Positions 24,034 to 36,082 of a DNA stretch of 64,000 bases are shown piece after piece. Source of the stretch: Methylobacterium oryzihabitans. Its GTDB lineage: Bacteria > Pseudomonadota > Alphaproteobacteria > Rhizobiales > Beijerinckiaceae. The notes under the pieces are model-generated. The model saw only the letters and a list, made by a program, of their open reading frames with translations, did not search any database and was not told the DNA's origin. Position 1 is the first letter of the stretch. Every line of letters begins with the position of its first letter. Location of the stretch: positions 62,001 to 126,000 of the forward strand of contig NZ_SACP01000014.1 of the NCBI RefSeq assembly GCF_004004555.2, written 5' to 3'. The translations under genes were made by a program, and so were the position numbers.

Positions 24034-25557
24034 ATGACGGCACCCCGCACCCTCCGCCTGCACGAGGCCGACAACGTCGTGGTCGCGCTCGACGCGATCG
24101 CGCCCGGCACAGTGCTGCCCTCCGGCCTCGCCGTGACCGAGCGGGTGCCGAAGGGCCACAAGCTCGCCACCGCCGGCATCCGGCCGGGCGAGCCGGTGCG
24201 CAAGTTCGGCCAGACCATCGGCTTTGCCGGCCAGCCGATCGCGCCCGGATCGTGGGTGCACGAGCACAACGTCGCGATCCAGGACTTCGCCCGCGACTAC
24301 GCCTTCGCCAGCGAGGTGCGGGACGACCGCCGCCTGCGTCCCGGCGAGGTGCCGGCGACCTTCGAGGGCTTCCGCCGCCCCGGCGGGCGGGTCGGCACCC
24401 GCAACTACATCGGCATCCTGAGTTCGGTGAACTGCTCGGCGACGGTGATCGACTTCATCGCCGACGAGATCACCCGCTCCGGCGTGCTCGCCGACTACCC
24501 CCACATCGACGGCGTGGTGCCGTTCACCCACGGCACCGGCTGCGGCATGGGCGCCAGGGGCGAGGAATTCGACCTCCTCGCCCGGACCCAGTGGGGCTAC
24601 GCCAGCCACCCGAACTTCGCCGCCGTGCTGGTGGTCGGCCTCGGCTGCGAGGTGTTTCAGATCCCGCGGCTGAAGCAGGCCTACGGCATCGCCGAGGGCG
24701 ACCACTTCCGCAGCCTGACGATCCAGGAGACCGGCGGCACCCGCAGGAGCATCGCGGCCGGCGTCGCGGCGATCCGCGAGATGCTGCCCGCCGCCGACCG
24801 CCACCGGCGCGAGAGCGTGCCGGCCTCCGAGCTGATGCTGGCGCTGCAATGCGGCGGCTCCGACGGCTACTCGGGCCTGACCGCCAACCCGGCCCTCGGC
24901 GCCGCCGCCGACCTGCTGGTGCGCCACGGCGGCACCGCGATCCTGTCGGAGACGCCGGAGATCTACGGGGCCGAGCACCTGCTGACGCGCCGGGCCGAGA
25001 GCCGCGAGGTCGGCCAGAAGATCGTCGACCTGATCGCGTGGTGGAAGGACTACGCCGCCCGGGCCGGCGGCGAACTCAACAACAACCCTTCCCCGGGCAA
25101 CAAGGCCGGCGGGCTGACGACGATCCTCGAAAAATCCCTCGGCGCCGCCGCCAAGGGCGGTACCGCGACCCTGCGCGGCGTCTACCGCTACGCCGAGCCG
25201 GTCGATCGCCGCGGCCTCGTGTTCATGGACACCCCCGGCTACGACCCGGTCGCGGCGACGGGCCAGGTGGCGGGGGGCGCCAACGTGCTGTGCTTCACCA
25301 CCGGGCGCGGCTCGGCCTATGGCTGCAAGCCGACGCCCTCGATCAAGCTCGCGACCAACAGCGAGATCTACCGCCGCATGGAAGAGGACATGGACATCGA
25401 TTGCGGCGACATCCTCGACGGCGTGTCGATCGAGGACAAGGGCCGGCAGATCTTCGAGACGGTCCTGCGCGTCGCCTCCGGCACGCGCACGAAGTCCGAG
25501 GATCTCGGCTACGGCCGCAACGAGTTCGTGCCCTGGCAGATCGGCGCCACGATGTAG
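24034..25557 (+). CDS. uxaA: UxaA-family altronate dehydratase
   Basis: A 507-residue dehydratase of the UxaA/GarD family. The N-terminal SAF domain (about residues 8-95) contains DNVVVALDAIAPGT and GSWVHEHN. The C-terminal catalytic part has VGTRNYIGILSSVNCSATV, FTHGTGCGMG, VVGLGCEVFQIPRL, LQCGGSDGYSGLTANPALG and NNPSPGNKAGGLTTILEKSLG, all typical of altronate and related sugar-acid dehydratases. These enzymes remove water from D-altronate to give 2-keto-3-deoxy-D-gluconate and depend on iron. Length is near the 495 of E. coli UxaA. KDG kinase and aldolase genes are not in the window. Galactarate dehydratase is the alternative but is usually longer and occurs in other neighbourhoods. Confidence 0.86.
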   Translation: MTAPRTLRLHEADNVVVALDAIAPGTVLPSGLAVTERVPKGHKLATAGIRPGEPVRKFGQTIGFAGQPIAPGSWVHEHNVAIQDFARDYAFASEVRDDRRLRPGEVPATFEGFRRPGGRVGTRNYIGILSSVNCSATVIDFIADEITRSGVLADYPHIDGVVPFTHGTGCGMGARGEEFDLLARTQWGYASHPNFAAVLVVGLGCEVFQIPRLKQAYGIAEGDHFRSLTIQETGGTRRSIAAGVAAIREMLPAADRHRRESVPASELMLALQCGGSDGYSGLTANPALGAAADLLVRHGGTAILSETPEIYGAEHLLTRRAESREVGQKIVDLIAWWKDYAARAGGELNNNPSPGNKAGGLTTILEKSLGAAAKGGTATLRGVYRYAEPVDRRGLVFMDTPGYDPVAATGQVAGGANVLCFTTGRGSAYGCKPTPSIKLATNSEIYRRMEEDMDIDCGDILDGVSIEDKGRQIFETVLRVASGTRTKSEDLGYGRNEFVPWQIGATM

Positions 25558-25569
25558 GGCGCGTCTCCG

Positions 25570-26208
25570 TCAGGCCCGCGCCGCCGCCCGCCGGTACAGG
25601 TCCAGGTCGGAGGCGTTGAGTCGCTCGACATAGGCGCGCAGAGCCGGGCTGTGGGCCGCGTCGGCGGGCGGATTGCCGCGATTCCTGTGGATGACGGCGA
25701 GGTCGAGCCCGAACGTCCGGTTCAGCCGGGCGACGAAGCCCGGGTAGTCGTCGAGCACGCCCACCACCGCGAGGGCGTCGGGATCGACCGGGCCGAGCGC
25801 CCGGGCCTGAACGTTCTGGTTGCGCGGATCCTCGATGAACGCCTCCAGGCTCAGGTCGGTCCGGCCCTGCGCCCGGGCGGAAGCGTAGTGCGACAGCACT
25901 CGGTCGTAGGGGCGACGCAGCAACGTGACGGCGCGCCGGGGGTCGAAACACGGGAGATGACCGGCACTCAGGTGGCTGGCGTAGAACGCGACCCCGGTGC
26001 CGGACACGTAGTCCGAGATCATCCGCAATCGCTCGCCGACCGGCACGTCGTCGCGGCACTCCATCACCTCGCGGGCGAACGGGTGCGTACTGGGGTCGTC
26101 CTTGCCGTAGAGCAGGAAGATCCTGCCGGCCGGGAAGGCGAGACCGGCGGCATGGCACAGGCTGGCGCCGCCGGACCTGGGAACGTGGAGGAAGAACAGC
26201 GGCGCCAT
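25570..26208 (-). CDS. Sulfotransferase-family-like protein
   Basis: A 212-residue protein resembling small bacterial sulfotransferase-like proteins. The opening FFLHVPRSGGASLCHA corresponds to the 5'-phosphosulfate-binding loop (K-T-G-G-T-S in relatives), although the lysine is replaced by arginine. YASHLSAGHLPCFDPRRAVTLLRRPYDRVLSHY contains the R-x-P-x-x-R-x-x-S-x-Y 3'-phosphate-binding motif. The acceptor is unknown. Start is the ATG at 26208; a longer frame to 26313 would cover the promoter side of the divergent SOS operon. It is convergent with the dehydratase gene and has no partner genes. Confidence 0.75.
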   Translation of the reverse strand: MAPLFFLHVPRSGGASLCHAAGLAFPAGRIFLLYGKDDPSTHPFAREVMECRDDVPVGERLRMISDYVSGTGVAFYASHLSAGHLPCFDPRRAVTLLRRPYDRVLSHYASARAQGRTDLSLEAFIEDPRNQNVQARALGPVDPDALAVVGVLDDYPGFVARLNRTFGLDLAVIHRNRGNPPADAAHSPALRAYVERLNASDLDLYRRAAARA

Positions 26209-26299
26209 GGGACGGCCTTTCGCGCGGGCGGTTCCCCCTATCCGGGCCGCCAATCGGGCCGGGTGATGGCGGAGGCCGCTTTTCGCCCAAGCTTGCGGA

Positions 26300-26333
26300 T
26301 TGACTCCCGCCACAACCAGAACAAAATAGGAAC
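26300..26333 (+). promoter_or_regulatory. LexA box and SOS promoter of the imuA-imuB-dnaE2 operon
   Basis: GAAC at 26319-26322 and GAAC at 26330-26333 are separated by exactly seven bases (AAAATAG), the GAAC-N7-GAAC direct repeat recognised by alphaproteobacterial LexA. It overlaps a likely promoter, TTGACT at 26300-26305 with CAAAAT at 26322-26327 (16-base spacer). A repressor bound here would cover the -10 box, so the operon should be induced by DNA damage. It lies 13 bases before the first possible imuA start. Confidence 0.85.
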
Positions 26334-26345
26334 AAGCAAGGGGTT

Positions 26346-27107
26346 GTGCCGGGCAGCGACGGGCATGGGATGGGACTGGCCGAACGAGAGCGGCGGATCG
26401 CGGCCTTGCGCGAGCGGATCGGCGGACTCGCCCCCGAGCGCGGCCGGCCGGTCGTGGCCTTCGGCGTCGACGCGATCGACGACCACCTGCCGGGCGGCGG
26501 CCTGCGGCTCGGCGCGCTGCACGAGGTCGCGGAGGCGGGACCCGCCGCCGAGCACGCGGCGCTGGCGGCCCTGTTCGTCGGCGGGCTCCTCGCCCGCCTC
26601 GCCGGGCCGGTGCTGTGGTGCCTGCCCGGGCGCGACCTGTTCGCGCCGGGCCTCGCCGCGGTCGGGCTGCACCCCGACCGGGTGCTCTACGCCGAGACGC
26701 GGCGCGAGACCGAGGTGCTGCCGACCATGGAGGAGGGCCTGCGCCACGGCGGCGTCGCCGCCGTGATCGGCGAGGTCGCCCGCCTCGGCCTGACGCCGTC
26801 GCGGCGGCTCCAGCTCGCCGCCGAGGCGACCGGCAGCCTCGCGGTGGTGATCCGGCGCTGGCGCCGCGGCTCGCCGGAGCCGGGCGCCGCCCTCACCCGC
26901 TGGCAGGTCGTCGCGGCGCCCGCCCCTCCCCCCTCCGCTCCGGGCCTGACGCGGGCCCGCTGGACCGTCGAGCTCGTCCGCGCCCGGGGCGCCGAGCCGC
27001 GGTCCTGGCTCGTCGAGGCTCCCGATGCGCAGGGTCGTCTCCGTCTATCTGCCGACCTGGCCGACCGACCGCTGGCGGCGCCGCAGCGGCGGGCCGCCGC
27101 CGGATGA
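26346..27107 (+). CDS. imuA: ImuA, SOS mutasome accessory protein
   Basis: A 253-residue RecA-like protein of the ImuA family, the first gene of the damage-inducible mutagenesis cassette. It has a LAPERGRPVVAFGVDAIDDHLPGGGLRLGALHEVAE opening (read in pieces), a common feature of ImuA, and keeps the RecA-like core without a Walker lysine. LPTMEEGLRHGGVAAVIGEV and RRLQLAAEATGSLAVVIRRW follow. ImuA works with ImuB and DnaE2 to replicate past lesions. Two starts are possible: GTG at 26346 and ATG at 26370 (MGLAERERRI). The end overlaps imuB by 83 bases. LexA control is shown by the box directly upstream. Confidence 0.88.
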   Translation: MPGSDGHGMGLAERERRIAALRERIGGLAPERGRPVVAFGVDAIDDHLPGGGLRLGALHEVAEAGPAAEHAALAALFVGGLLARLAGPVLWCLPGRDLFAPGLAAVGLHPDRVLYAETRRETEVLPTMEEGLRHGGVAAVIGEVARLGLTPSRRLQLAAEATGSLAVVIRRWRRGSPEPGAALTRWQVVAAPAPPPSAPGLTRARWTVELVRARGAEPRSWLVEAPDAQGRLRLSADLADRPLAAPQRRAAAG

Positions 27108-28523
27108 GCCCCTCGTCACCGTGGCGCAGGACGGGCCGCGCCGGGTGCTCGCCGCGGTCGACCGTGCCGCCTGGGGGCTCGGGCTGCGCCCCGGGATGAG
27201 CGCCGCCGAGGCCCAGAGCCGCGTCGCCGGCCTCGTCGTGGTCGAGGCCGCCCCCGAGGACGACCTCGCCGGGCTCGCCCGCCTCGCCGACTGGTGCCTC
27301 GCCTACTCGCCCCTCGTCGCCCTCGACCCGCCGCTCGGCCTGTGGATCGAGAGCGCCGGCGCCGCCCACTTGCACGGCGGCGAGGCGCGGCTGCTCGCCG
27401 ATCTGTGCCGGCGGCTGCGCGCCGGCGGCCTCGCCGCACGGGCGGCGGTGGCCGACACGCCGGGCGCCGCCTGGGCGGTGGCGCGGCTGCCGCGGGCCGG
27501 GCGGATCGTCGCCCCCGGGCGCCAGGGCGCGGTGCTGGCGGAACTGCCGCTCTGGGTGCTGCGGGTCGAGGCCGGCACGGTGGCGCGCCTGCACCAGCTC
27601 GGCATCGAGCGGGTCGGGCAGCTCGCCGCCCAGCCCCGCGCCCCATTCCGGCTGCGCTTCGGCGAGGGGGCCCTGCGCCGCCTCGATCAGGCCCTCGGCC
27701 ACGCCCCCGAGCCCCTGGCCTACCGGGCGCCGCCGGAGACCCATGCCGTCCGCCTCGCCTTTCCCGAACCGATCGGCGCCCCCGAGACCCTGGCCCGGGT
27801 GGTGGCGCGGCTGAGCGAGGCCCTGGCCCAGGACCTGGAGCGCCGCGCCCTCGGCGGGCGGCGGTTCGACCTCGTCTTCGTGCGGGTCGACGGGGCGCCG
27901 CAGGCGGTCAGCGTCGGCACCGCCCGGCCGAGCCGCGATCCGCGCCACCTCGCCGGCCTGTTCGCCGAGCGCCTGTCCCTCGTCGATCCCGGCCACGGCA
28001 TCGACGAGGCCCGGCTCGCCGCCGTCCGGGTCGAGCCCCTGGACGCGCGCCAGATCGCGGCCCTGGCGGACGATACGGACCCGGACGGGATGGCCCTGCT
28101 GGTCGACCGCCTCGCCCTGCGGCTCGGCCCCGGCCGGCTGTTTCGCGCCGCCCCGGTCGAGAGCGAGTGGCCCGAGCGGGCGGTGCGGCGGGTGGCGCCG
28201 CTGGCGCCGGCGACCGGGGCCTCCTGGCCAGCCGGCCTGCCGCGGCCGGGCCGCCTCATCGATCCCCCCGAGCCGGTCGTCGCCCTGGCGGCGGTGCCCG
28301 ACGCCCCGCCCGGCGCCTTCACCTGGCGCGGCGCCCGCCGCCGGGTCGTCGCGGCCGACGGACCCGAGCGGGTGTTCGGCGAGTGGTGGCGCAGCGACGC
28401 CGAGGCGTCGGCGTTCCGCGACTATTACCGGGTCGAGGACGAGTCCGGCGCCCGCTACTGGCTGTTTCGCGACGCTCCCGCGGCCGAGGGCGGGCGCTGG
28501 TGGCTGCACGGGCTCGGTGAAGC

Positions 28524-28527
<4 letters not shown>
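27025..28527 (+). CDS. imuB: ImuB, Y-family polymerase-like mutasome protein
   Basis: A 500-residue Y-family DNA polymerase homologue that lacks catalytic residues and acts as the hub linking ImuA, DnaE2 and the sliding clamp. It begins [14 protein letters not shown], where active Y-family enzymes have an acidic residue. It continues [31 protein letters not shown], with the conserved little-finger-type segment later ([33 protein letters not shown], read in pieces). The C-terminus [19 protein letters not shown] is the family ending. The start is the ATG at 27025 inside imuA, giving an 83-base overlap that is common in this cassette. Its stop overlaps the dnaE2 start. Confidence 0.9.
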
Positions 28528-31697
<3,170 letters not shown>

Positions 31698-31997
31698 GCC
31701 AGCGCCAAAACGACGATATGAGTACTCTATTTTCTTGCCGCTAGAAAAGACAATGATCGTAATTGCTGATTAAATATTATCAGTTATCAGAACAATCCAT
31801 GCAAAATTTCAAGTACGAATCTAAATTTTCTTGTCAAGATCGAATGATTAGAATTCCATAGTGCTTTTAGTTTCGATAGATTTTCTGCTTTGCGCGATTG
31901 ATCATTCTTGACACACCCGTTCATGCACGTATCATAGAGGTAAGCAATGTCATGCATTGCATGATGCGGAAGAATTGTCGGGGAGGGCAGGCATTCC
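31698..31997. promoter_or_regulatory. AT-rich gene-free region with a promoter before the TerD genes
   Basis: These 300 bases are far more AT-rich than the rest of the window (for example TTAAATATTATC near 31772) and hold no supported gene. TTGACA at 31908-31913 and TATCAT at 31930-31935, with a 16-base spacer, form a good promoter on the plus strand. Just downstream the perfect inverted repeat GCAATG/CATTGC (31944-31949 and 31955-31960) sits near the expected transcription start and could be an operator. Composition suggests acquired DNA or a silenced regulatory region. Confidence 0.65.
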
Positions 31998-32582
31998 ATG
32001 GCGATTTCCCTCAGCAAAGGACAATCCATCGACCTGCGGAAACAGGCTCCCGGGCTTACAAGAGTGCGCATGGGTTTGGGCTGGGACCCGGTCAAGAAGG
32101 GTGGTTTTTTCAAGAGATTGTCGGGCCGCGAGAACAGTCCGATTGACCTCGATGCCTCCTGCCTGCTGTATGACTCCGCCCGCCGCCTCGGCGATGCAGT
32201 CTGGTACGGTCAGTTGCAGTCGCGGGATGGCTCGGTCAAGCATTCAGGCGACAACTTGACGGGCGACGGCGACGGGGACGACGAGACGATCTTCGTGGAT
32301 CTCACGCGTCTCGCCTCCTCCGTCGCCGCGCTGGTTTTCACGGTCAATAGCTTCCGCGGTCAGACATTCGACGAAGTCGACAATGCAGTATGTCGTCTCG
32401 TCGACGACGTCTCAGGACGCGAGATTGCCCGCTTCGATCTGAGGGAACGAGGCGCCCATACCGGCGTCGTCATGGCGGTCCTGTCGCGGGTTGGGGATAC
32501 ATGGTCGATGAAGGCGGTCGGCAAACCGGCCAACGGACGGTCGGCGCGAGACATGGACTCGTTCGCCTCCGCGGAGATCTGA
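31998..32582 (+). CDS. TerD-family stress/tellurium-resistance protein (first)
   Basis: A 194-residue TerD-domain protein. It starts [30 protein letters not shown], the family opening, and keeps the calcium-binding pattern: DLDASCLLYD, GDNLTGDGDGDDETIFVDL. The C-terminal part is more divergent (HTGVVMAVLSRVGDTWSMKAVGK) and the usual G-Q-G-Y/F-x-G-G ending is missing. TerD proteins bind calcium and are linked to tellurite, phage and envelope stress responses. A GGGGAGGG ribosome site precedes the ATG at 31998. First of three TerD-family genes read in the same direction. TerB, TerC and TerE were not seen. Confidence 0.88.
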   Translation: MAISLSKGQSIDLRKQAPGLTRVRMGLGWDPVKKGGFFKRLSGRENSPIDLDASCLLYDSARRLGDAVWYGQLQSRDGSVKHSGDNLTGDGDGDDETIFVDLTRLASSVAALVFTVNSFRGQTFDEVDNAVCRLVDDVSGREIARFDLRERGAHTGVVMAVLSRVGDTWSMKAVGKPANGRSARDMDSFASAEI

Positions 32583-32625
32583 TCCGCGTGAATGAGCGCC
32601 CAGCACCTGCTTGGCACCCGCCGAG

Positions 32626-33885
32626 ATGGAGTCCCACGTGATCGAACTGACCAAAGGCGGCAACGTCGCGGTGGAAGCGGCCACGCCTCGCGTCTCGATC
32701 CGCTGGCGAGCGTCCGATCCCAGTCTGAGCGAGATGGACGTGTCGGCCTTCGTTCTGCGGGAAGACGGCCGGGTGTCAGGTGATGCCGACATGATCTTCT
32801 ACGGTCAGCCAGTCGGAGCCGGAGGGGCAGTCTGCCTCGAACAGGCGGGCCGGCCGACAGGGGACGGAGGCTTCGAGACCACGCTTCTGGTCCGTCTCAC
32901 CGACCTCCCCCCGGAGGTCGAGCGAGTGGCGGTGTCGGGTTCTCTGTCTGTCGACCCTGCCGCGAGCCTCACCTTCGGGCGGGTCGAGGAACTCGACGTG
33001 GCCGTCCTGCACGGAGATAGCGCTGCCTGCCGCTTCCGGGTGCCGGTCGGCGGCGCCTCCGAGACAGCCCTGATCCTGGGAGAATTCTACCGCCGCAACG
33101 GCGCATGGAAGTTCCGCGCGATCGGGCAGGGATTCACTGGCGGTCTCGCGCCGCTCGCCCGGCATTTCGGGGTCGTCATCGCGGAGGATGCGCCCTCGGA
33201 TGCGGCTCCGGCTCCGATTCCACTTCCTGCACCGGCGCCCCCTCCTGCTCCCCTGCCCGCCCCCATCCGCACGGTGCCGCCCGTTTCGCTCGCTAAGATC
33301 ACCCTGAGCAAGACGCAGCCCAGCATCGACCTGACCAAGCGTGCAGACGGCTTCGGCGAGATCCGCATCAACCTGAACTGGACACGGCCGGCCAACCGCG
33401 GCGGGCTGTTCGGACGGATGGCGAAGGGCGTCGACCTCGATGTCGGCTGCCTGTACCAGCTACAGAATGGCGAGAAAGGGACGGTTCAGGCCCTCGGCAA
33501 CGCCTTCGGGGCCTACGATAAGTCGCCCTACGTGGCGCTCTCGGGCGACGACCGCACCGGCGCGGCCGCCGACGGCGAATGGATCCGGATCAACGGACGT
33601 CGCTGGAGCGACATCCGCCGTGTCCTGCTCTACGCCTACATCTACGAGGGTGCCCCGAACTGGGCCGCAACCGACGGCATCGCGACGGTCTACGTTCCGG
33701 CCTCCTCCCCGATCGAAGTTCGCCTCGACGACGGCCGTCCCCTCAGTACCTGCGCCATCGCGCTGATCGAGAATACCAACGGGACGATGCGCATCTCACG
33801 CCAGATCGGCTACTTCAACGGGCAATCCGAGATGAGCAAGGCTTTCCGGTGGGGGCTGACCTGGAAGGCCGGCTCCAAGGACTAG
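32626..33885 (+). CDS. Tandem TerD-domain protein, TerA-like
   Basis: A 419-residue protein with two TerD-type domains joined by a proline/alanine-rich linker (about residues 185-222). Domain 1 has [36 protein letters not shown] and [29 protein letters not shown]. Domain 2 begins [28 protein letters not shown] and resembles TerA, with [20 protein letters not shown] and [10 protein letters not shown]. The ATG at 32626 is used; the GTG at 32638 has a GGAG site 6 nt upstream and begins directly at the TerD motif, so it is a real alternative. A stress or metal-resistance role is inferred from the family. Confidence 0.83.
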   Translation: MESHVIELTKGGNVAVEAATPRVSIRWRASDPSLSEMDVSAFVLREDGRVSGDADMIFYGQPVGAGGAVCLEQAGRPTGDGGFETTLLVRLTDLPPEVERVAVSGSLSVDPAASLTFGRVEELDVAVLHGDSAACRFRVPVGGASETALILGEFYRRNGAWKFRAIGQGFTGGLAPLARHFGVVIAEDAPSDAAPAPIPLPAPAPPPAPLPAPIRTVPPVSLAKITLSKTQPSIDLTKRADGFGEIRINLNWTRPANRGGLFGRMAKGVDLDVGCLYQLQNGEKGTVQALGNAFGAYDKSPYVALSGDDRTGAAADGEWIRINGRRWSDIRRVLLYAYIYEGAPNWAATDGIATVYVPASSPIEVRLDDGRPLSTCAIALIENTNGTMRISRQIGYFNGQSEMSKAFRWGLTWKAGSKD

Positions 33886-33995
33886 ACGCGCACCGAAAGC
33901 CTGTCACTGGCGATCCAGGCGTCGGTCGCCGTCTCGATCTGACCGTCCTGTGGACCGCGTTGACACATACCTCCTCAAAACAAGGAACCCTTACG

Positions 33996-34574
33996 ATGGC
34001 GATCAGTCTCTCCAAAGGCGGCAACGTCAACCTCAGCAAGACCGACCCGAACCTCAAGCGGGTGCGTCTCGGCCTTGGCTGGGACCCGCGCTCGACAGAC
34101 GGCGCTGCCTTCGACCTGGATGCCTCCGCGTTCCTACTCAAGGCTGACGGCAAGGTCCGGTCCGAAGCCGATTTCATTTTCTACAACCAGCTCAAATCCT
34201 CGGACGGTTCGGTGGAACACGCTGGCGACAACCGCACTGGTCAGGGTGACGGCGACGACGAGACCCTGAAGGTCGACCTCGGCCGTGTTCCGGCCGAGGT
34301 CCAGAGAATCCCGTTCGTGGTCACCATCCACGAAGCTACTTCCCGCCGCCAGAGCTTCGGCCAAGTCGGCAACGCCTTTATCCGCGTCGTCAATGCCGAT
34401 ACGAACCAGGAGATCGCCCGCTACGACCTCTCGGAAGATTCTTCGACCGAAACCGCGATGATCTTTGGCGAATTGTATCGCACGGGGGCCGATTGGAAGT
34501 TCCGCGCCGTAGGACAGGGCTATGCCGGTGGCCTTGCCGCCATGTGTAGCAGCTTCGGCATCAGCGCCTCCTGA
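33996..34574 (+). CDS. TerD-family stress/tellurium-resistance protein (second)
   Basis: A 192-residue canonical TerD protein. It begins [20 protein letters not shown], followed by [45 protein letters not shown] and [14 protein letters not shown]; these aspartates form the two calcium sites. It ends [24 protein letters not shown], the complete family close. AAGGAA lies 10 nt before the ATG at 33996. It is 110 bases after the tandem-TerD gene and probably in the same unit. It is much better conserved than the first TerD copy, so it may be the functional core. Confidence 0.93.
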   Translation: MAISLSKGGNVNLSKTDPNLKRVRLGLGWDPRSTDGAAFDLDASAFLLKADGKVRSEADFIFYNQLKSSDGSVEHAGDNRTGQGDGDDETLKVDLGRVPAEVQRIPFVVTIHEATSRRQSFGQVGNAFIRVVNADTNQEIARYDLSEDSSTETAMIFGELYRTGADWKFRAVGQGYAGGLAAMCSSFGISAS

Positions 34575-34614
34575 TGCTCACGGCCGTCGCGCCTCTGCCC
34601 GGCGCGACGGACCC

Positions 34615-35160
34615 TCAATGCCCCTCGAACCCGATCAGCGTCCGCACCGGCACGTCGAGGGCGCGCAAGCGGTCGGCGCCGCCGAGGTCCGGCAGGTCGA
34701 TGACGAAGCAGGCCGCCACCACCTCGGCGCCGATCCGGCGCAGCAGGTTCACCGCCGCCGTCGCGGTGCCGCCGGTGGCGATGAGGTCGTCGACGAGGAT
34801 CACCCGGTCGCCCGGCTTCACCGCGTCGGAATGGATCTCCATCTCGTCGGTGCCGTATTCGAGCGCGTAGGCGATCGAGACCGTGGTGTGGGGCAGCTTG
34901 CCCTTCTTGCGGATCGGCACGAAGCCCGAGGAGAGCTGGTGGGCCACCGCCCCGCCGAGGATGAAGCCGCGCGCCTCGATGCCGGCGACCTGATCGATCC
35001 GCCCGCCCGCGAAGGGATGCACCAGCTCGTCCACCGCCCGCCGGAAGGCGCCGGGATTGCCGAGCAGCGTGGTGATGTCGCGAAACACGATGCCGGGCTT
35101 GGGGTAGTCCGGGATCGAGCGGATCGAGTCCTTGAGCGCGGAGAGGGTGCGCGAATCCAT
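34615..35160 (-). CDS. apt: Adenine phosphoribosyltransferase
   Basis: A 181-residue Apt that salvages adenine to AMP with PRPP in the cytoplasm. It starts with [28 protein letters not shown], the family N-terminus. The substrate region is [16 protein letters not shown], and the PRPP-binding motif is [18 protein letters not shown]. Its end [18 protein letters not shown] is standard. Length is usual and no frame damage is seen. It is convergent with the TerD genes and 26 nt downstream of the inositol-monophosphatase family gene on the same strand. Confidence 0.96.
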   Translation of the reverse strand: MDSRTLSALKDSIRSIPDYPKPGIVFRDITTLLGNPGAFRRAVDELVHPFAGGRIDQVAGIEARGFILGGAVAHQLSSGFVPIRKKGKLPHTTVSIAYALEYGTDEMEIHSDAVKPGDRVILVDDLIATGGTATAAVNLLRRIGAEVVAACFVIDLPDLGGADRLRALDVPVRTLIGFEGH

Positions 35161-35186
35161 GGGCGTCGGCCTTCGCTTGAGGGGGC

Positions 35187-35981
35187 TTACTGGTTGGCCT
35201 TGCGCAGCAGGCCGATCAGCTCGCGGTGCAGCACCTCGTTGCCGCAGGCGACGGAGCGGGCGGCGAGCGGCTCGGCGCCGTTGTCGGCGTTGGTGACGAA
35301 GCCGCCGGCCTCGCGCACCAGGATCACCCCGGCGGCCATGTCCCAGGTCTGGAGGTCGCGCTCCCAGTACAGGTCGGCGCGGCCGCAGGCGACGTAGGCG
35401 AGGTCGAGGGCGGCCGAGCCGAGCCGGCGGATGCCGCCGGTCACCGCCATCACCGTCGCGACCTCCTTGAGCAGCCGCGGGTGGTTGCCGCGACCGAGAT
35501 AGGGCGAGCCGTAGACGACCAGGGCGTCGGCGAGGTCGGTGCGGGCCGAGACCCGGATGCGGCGGTTGTTGAGGTAGGCGCCCTTGCCGCGCTCGGCGAT
35601 GAACAATTCGTCCTTGATCGGGTCGTAGATCACGCCCGCCACGATGGTGCCCTCGCGCTCCAGCCCGACCGAGAGGCAGAAATGCGGGATGCCGTGCAGG
35701 AAGTTGGTGGTGCCGTCGAGGGGATCGACGTGCCAGGTATGGGTCTTGTCCTGGCCCTCGACCGAGCCGCCCTCCTCCATGATGAGGCCGTAGCCGGGCC
35801 GGGCCTTGACGAGGGCGTCGCGCAGCACCTCCTCGGCCTTGCGGTCCGCCGCCGAGACGAAGTTGCCGGGCCCCTTGCGCGAGACCTGGAGATTCTCGAT
35901 CTCGCCGAAGTCGCGCTTGAGGCCGCGGGCGGCCTTGCGCACCGCGTCGACCATGACGGTCATCAGGGGGGAGTTGATCAT
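35187..35981 (-). CDS. suhB: Inositol monophosphatase family protein
   Basis: A 264-residue magnesium-dependent phosphatase of the inositol monophosphatase/SuhB family. The metal site is shown by [10 protein letters not shown], the signature [18 protein letters not shown] and the second motif [40 protein letters not shown] is a conserved early block. It hydrolyses inositol phosphate-type substrates; E. coli SuhB also affects rRNA transcription. The family call is secure; the symbol is the usual name in alphaproteobacteria. It starts with ATG at 35981 ([17 protein letters not shown]). Confidence 0.9.
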   Translation of the reverse strand: MINSPLMTVMVDAVRKAARGLKRDFGEIENLQVSRKGPGNFVSAADRKAEEVLRDALVKARPGYGLIMEEGGSVEGQDKTHTWHVDPLDGTTNFLHGIPHFCLSVGLEREGTIVAGVIYDPIKDELFIAERGKGAYLNNRRIRVSARTDLADALVVYGSPYLGRGNHPRLLKEVATVMAVTGGIRRLGSAALDLAYVACGRADLYWERDLQTWDMAAGVILVREAGGFVTNADNGAEPLAARSVACGNEVLHRELIGLLRKANQ

Positions 35982-36082
35982 CGGGCGGAAGCCTTCGGGC
36001 GGTAAGGATCGGTCACGGGCGTGGAGTCGGGGCTGTCCTTGGCGAGGAACGCCTGTGGGATCAAGGCCCCTTCAGGGCGTCG

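Noticed and set aside
33960..33990. A promoter starting TTGACA at 33960 before the second TerD gene
   Set aside because: No acceptable -10 box lies at 16-18 bases; the position holds the ribosome site instead.
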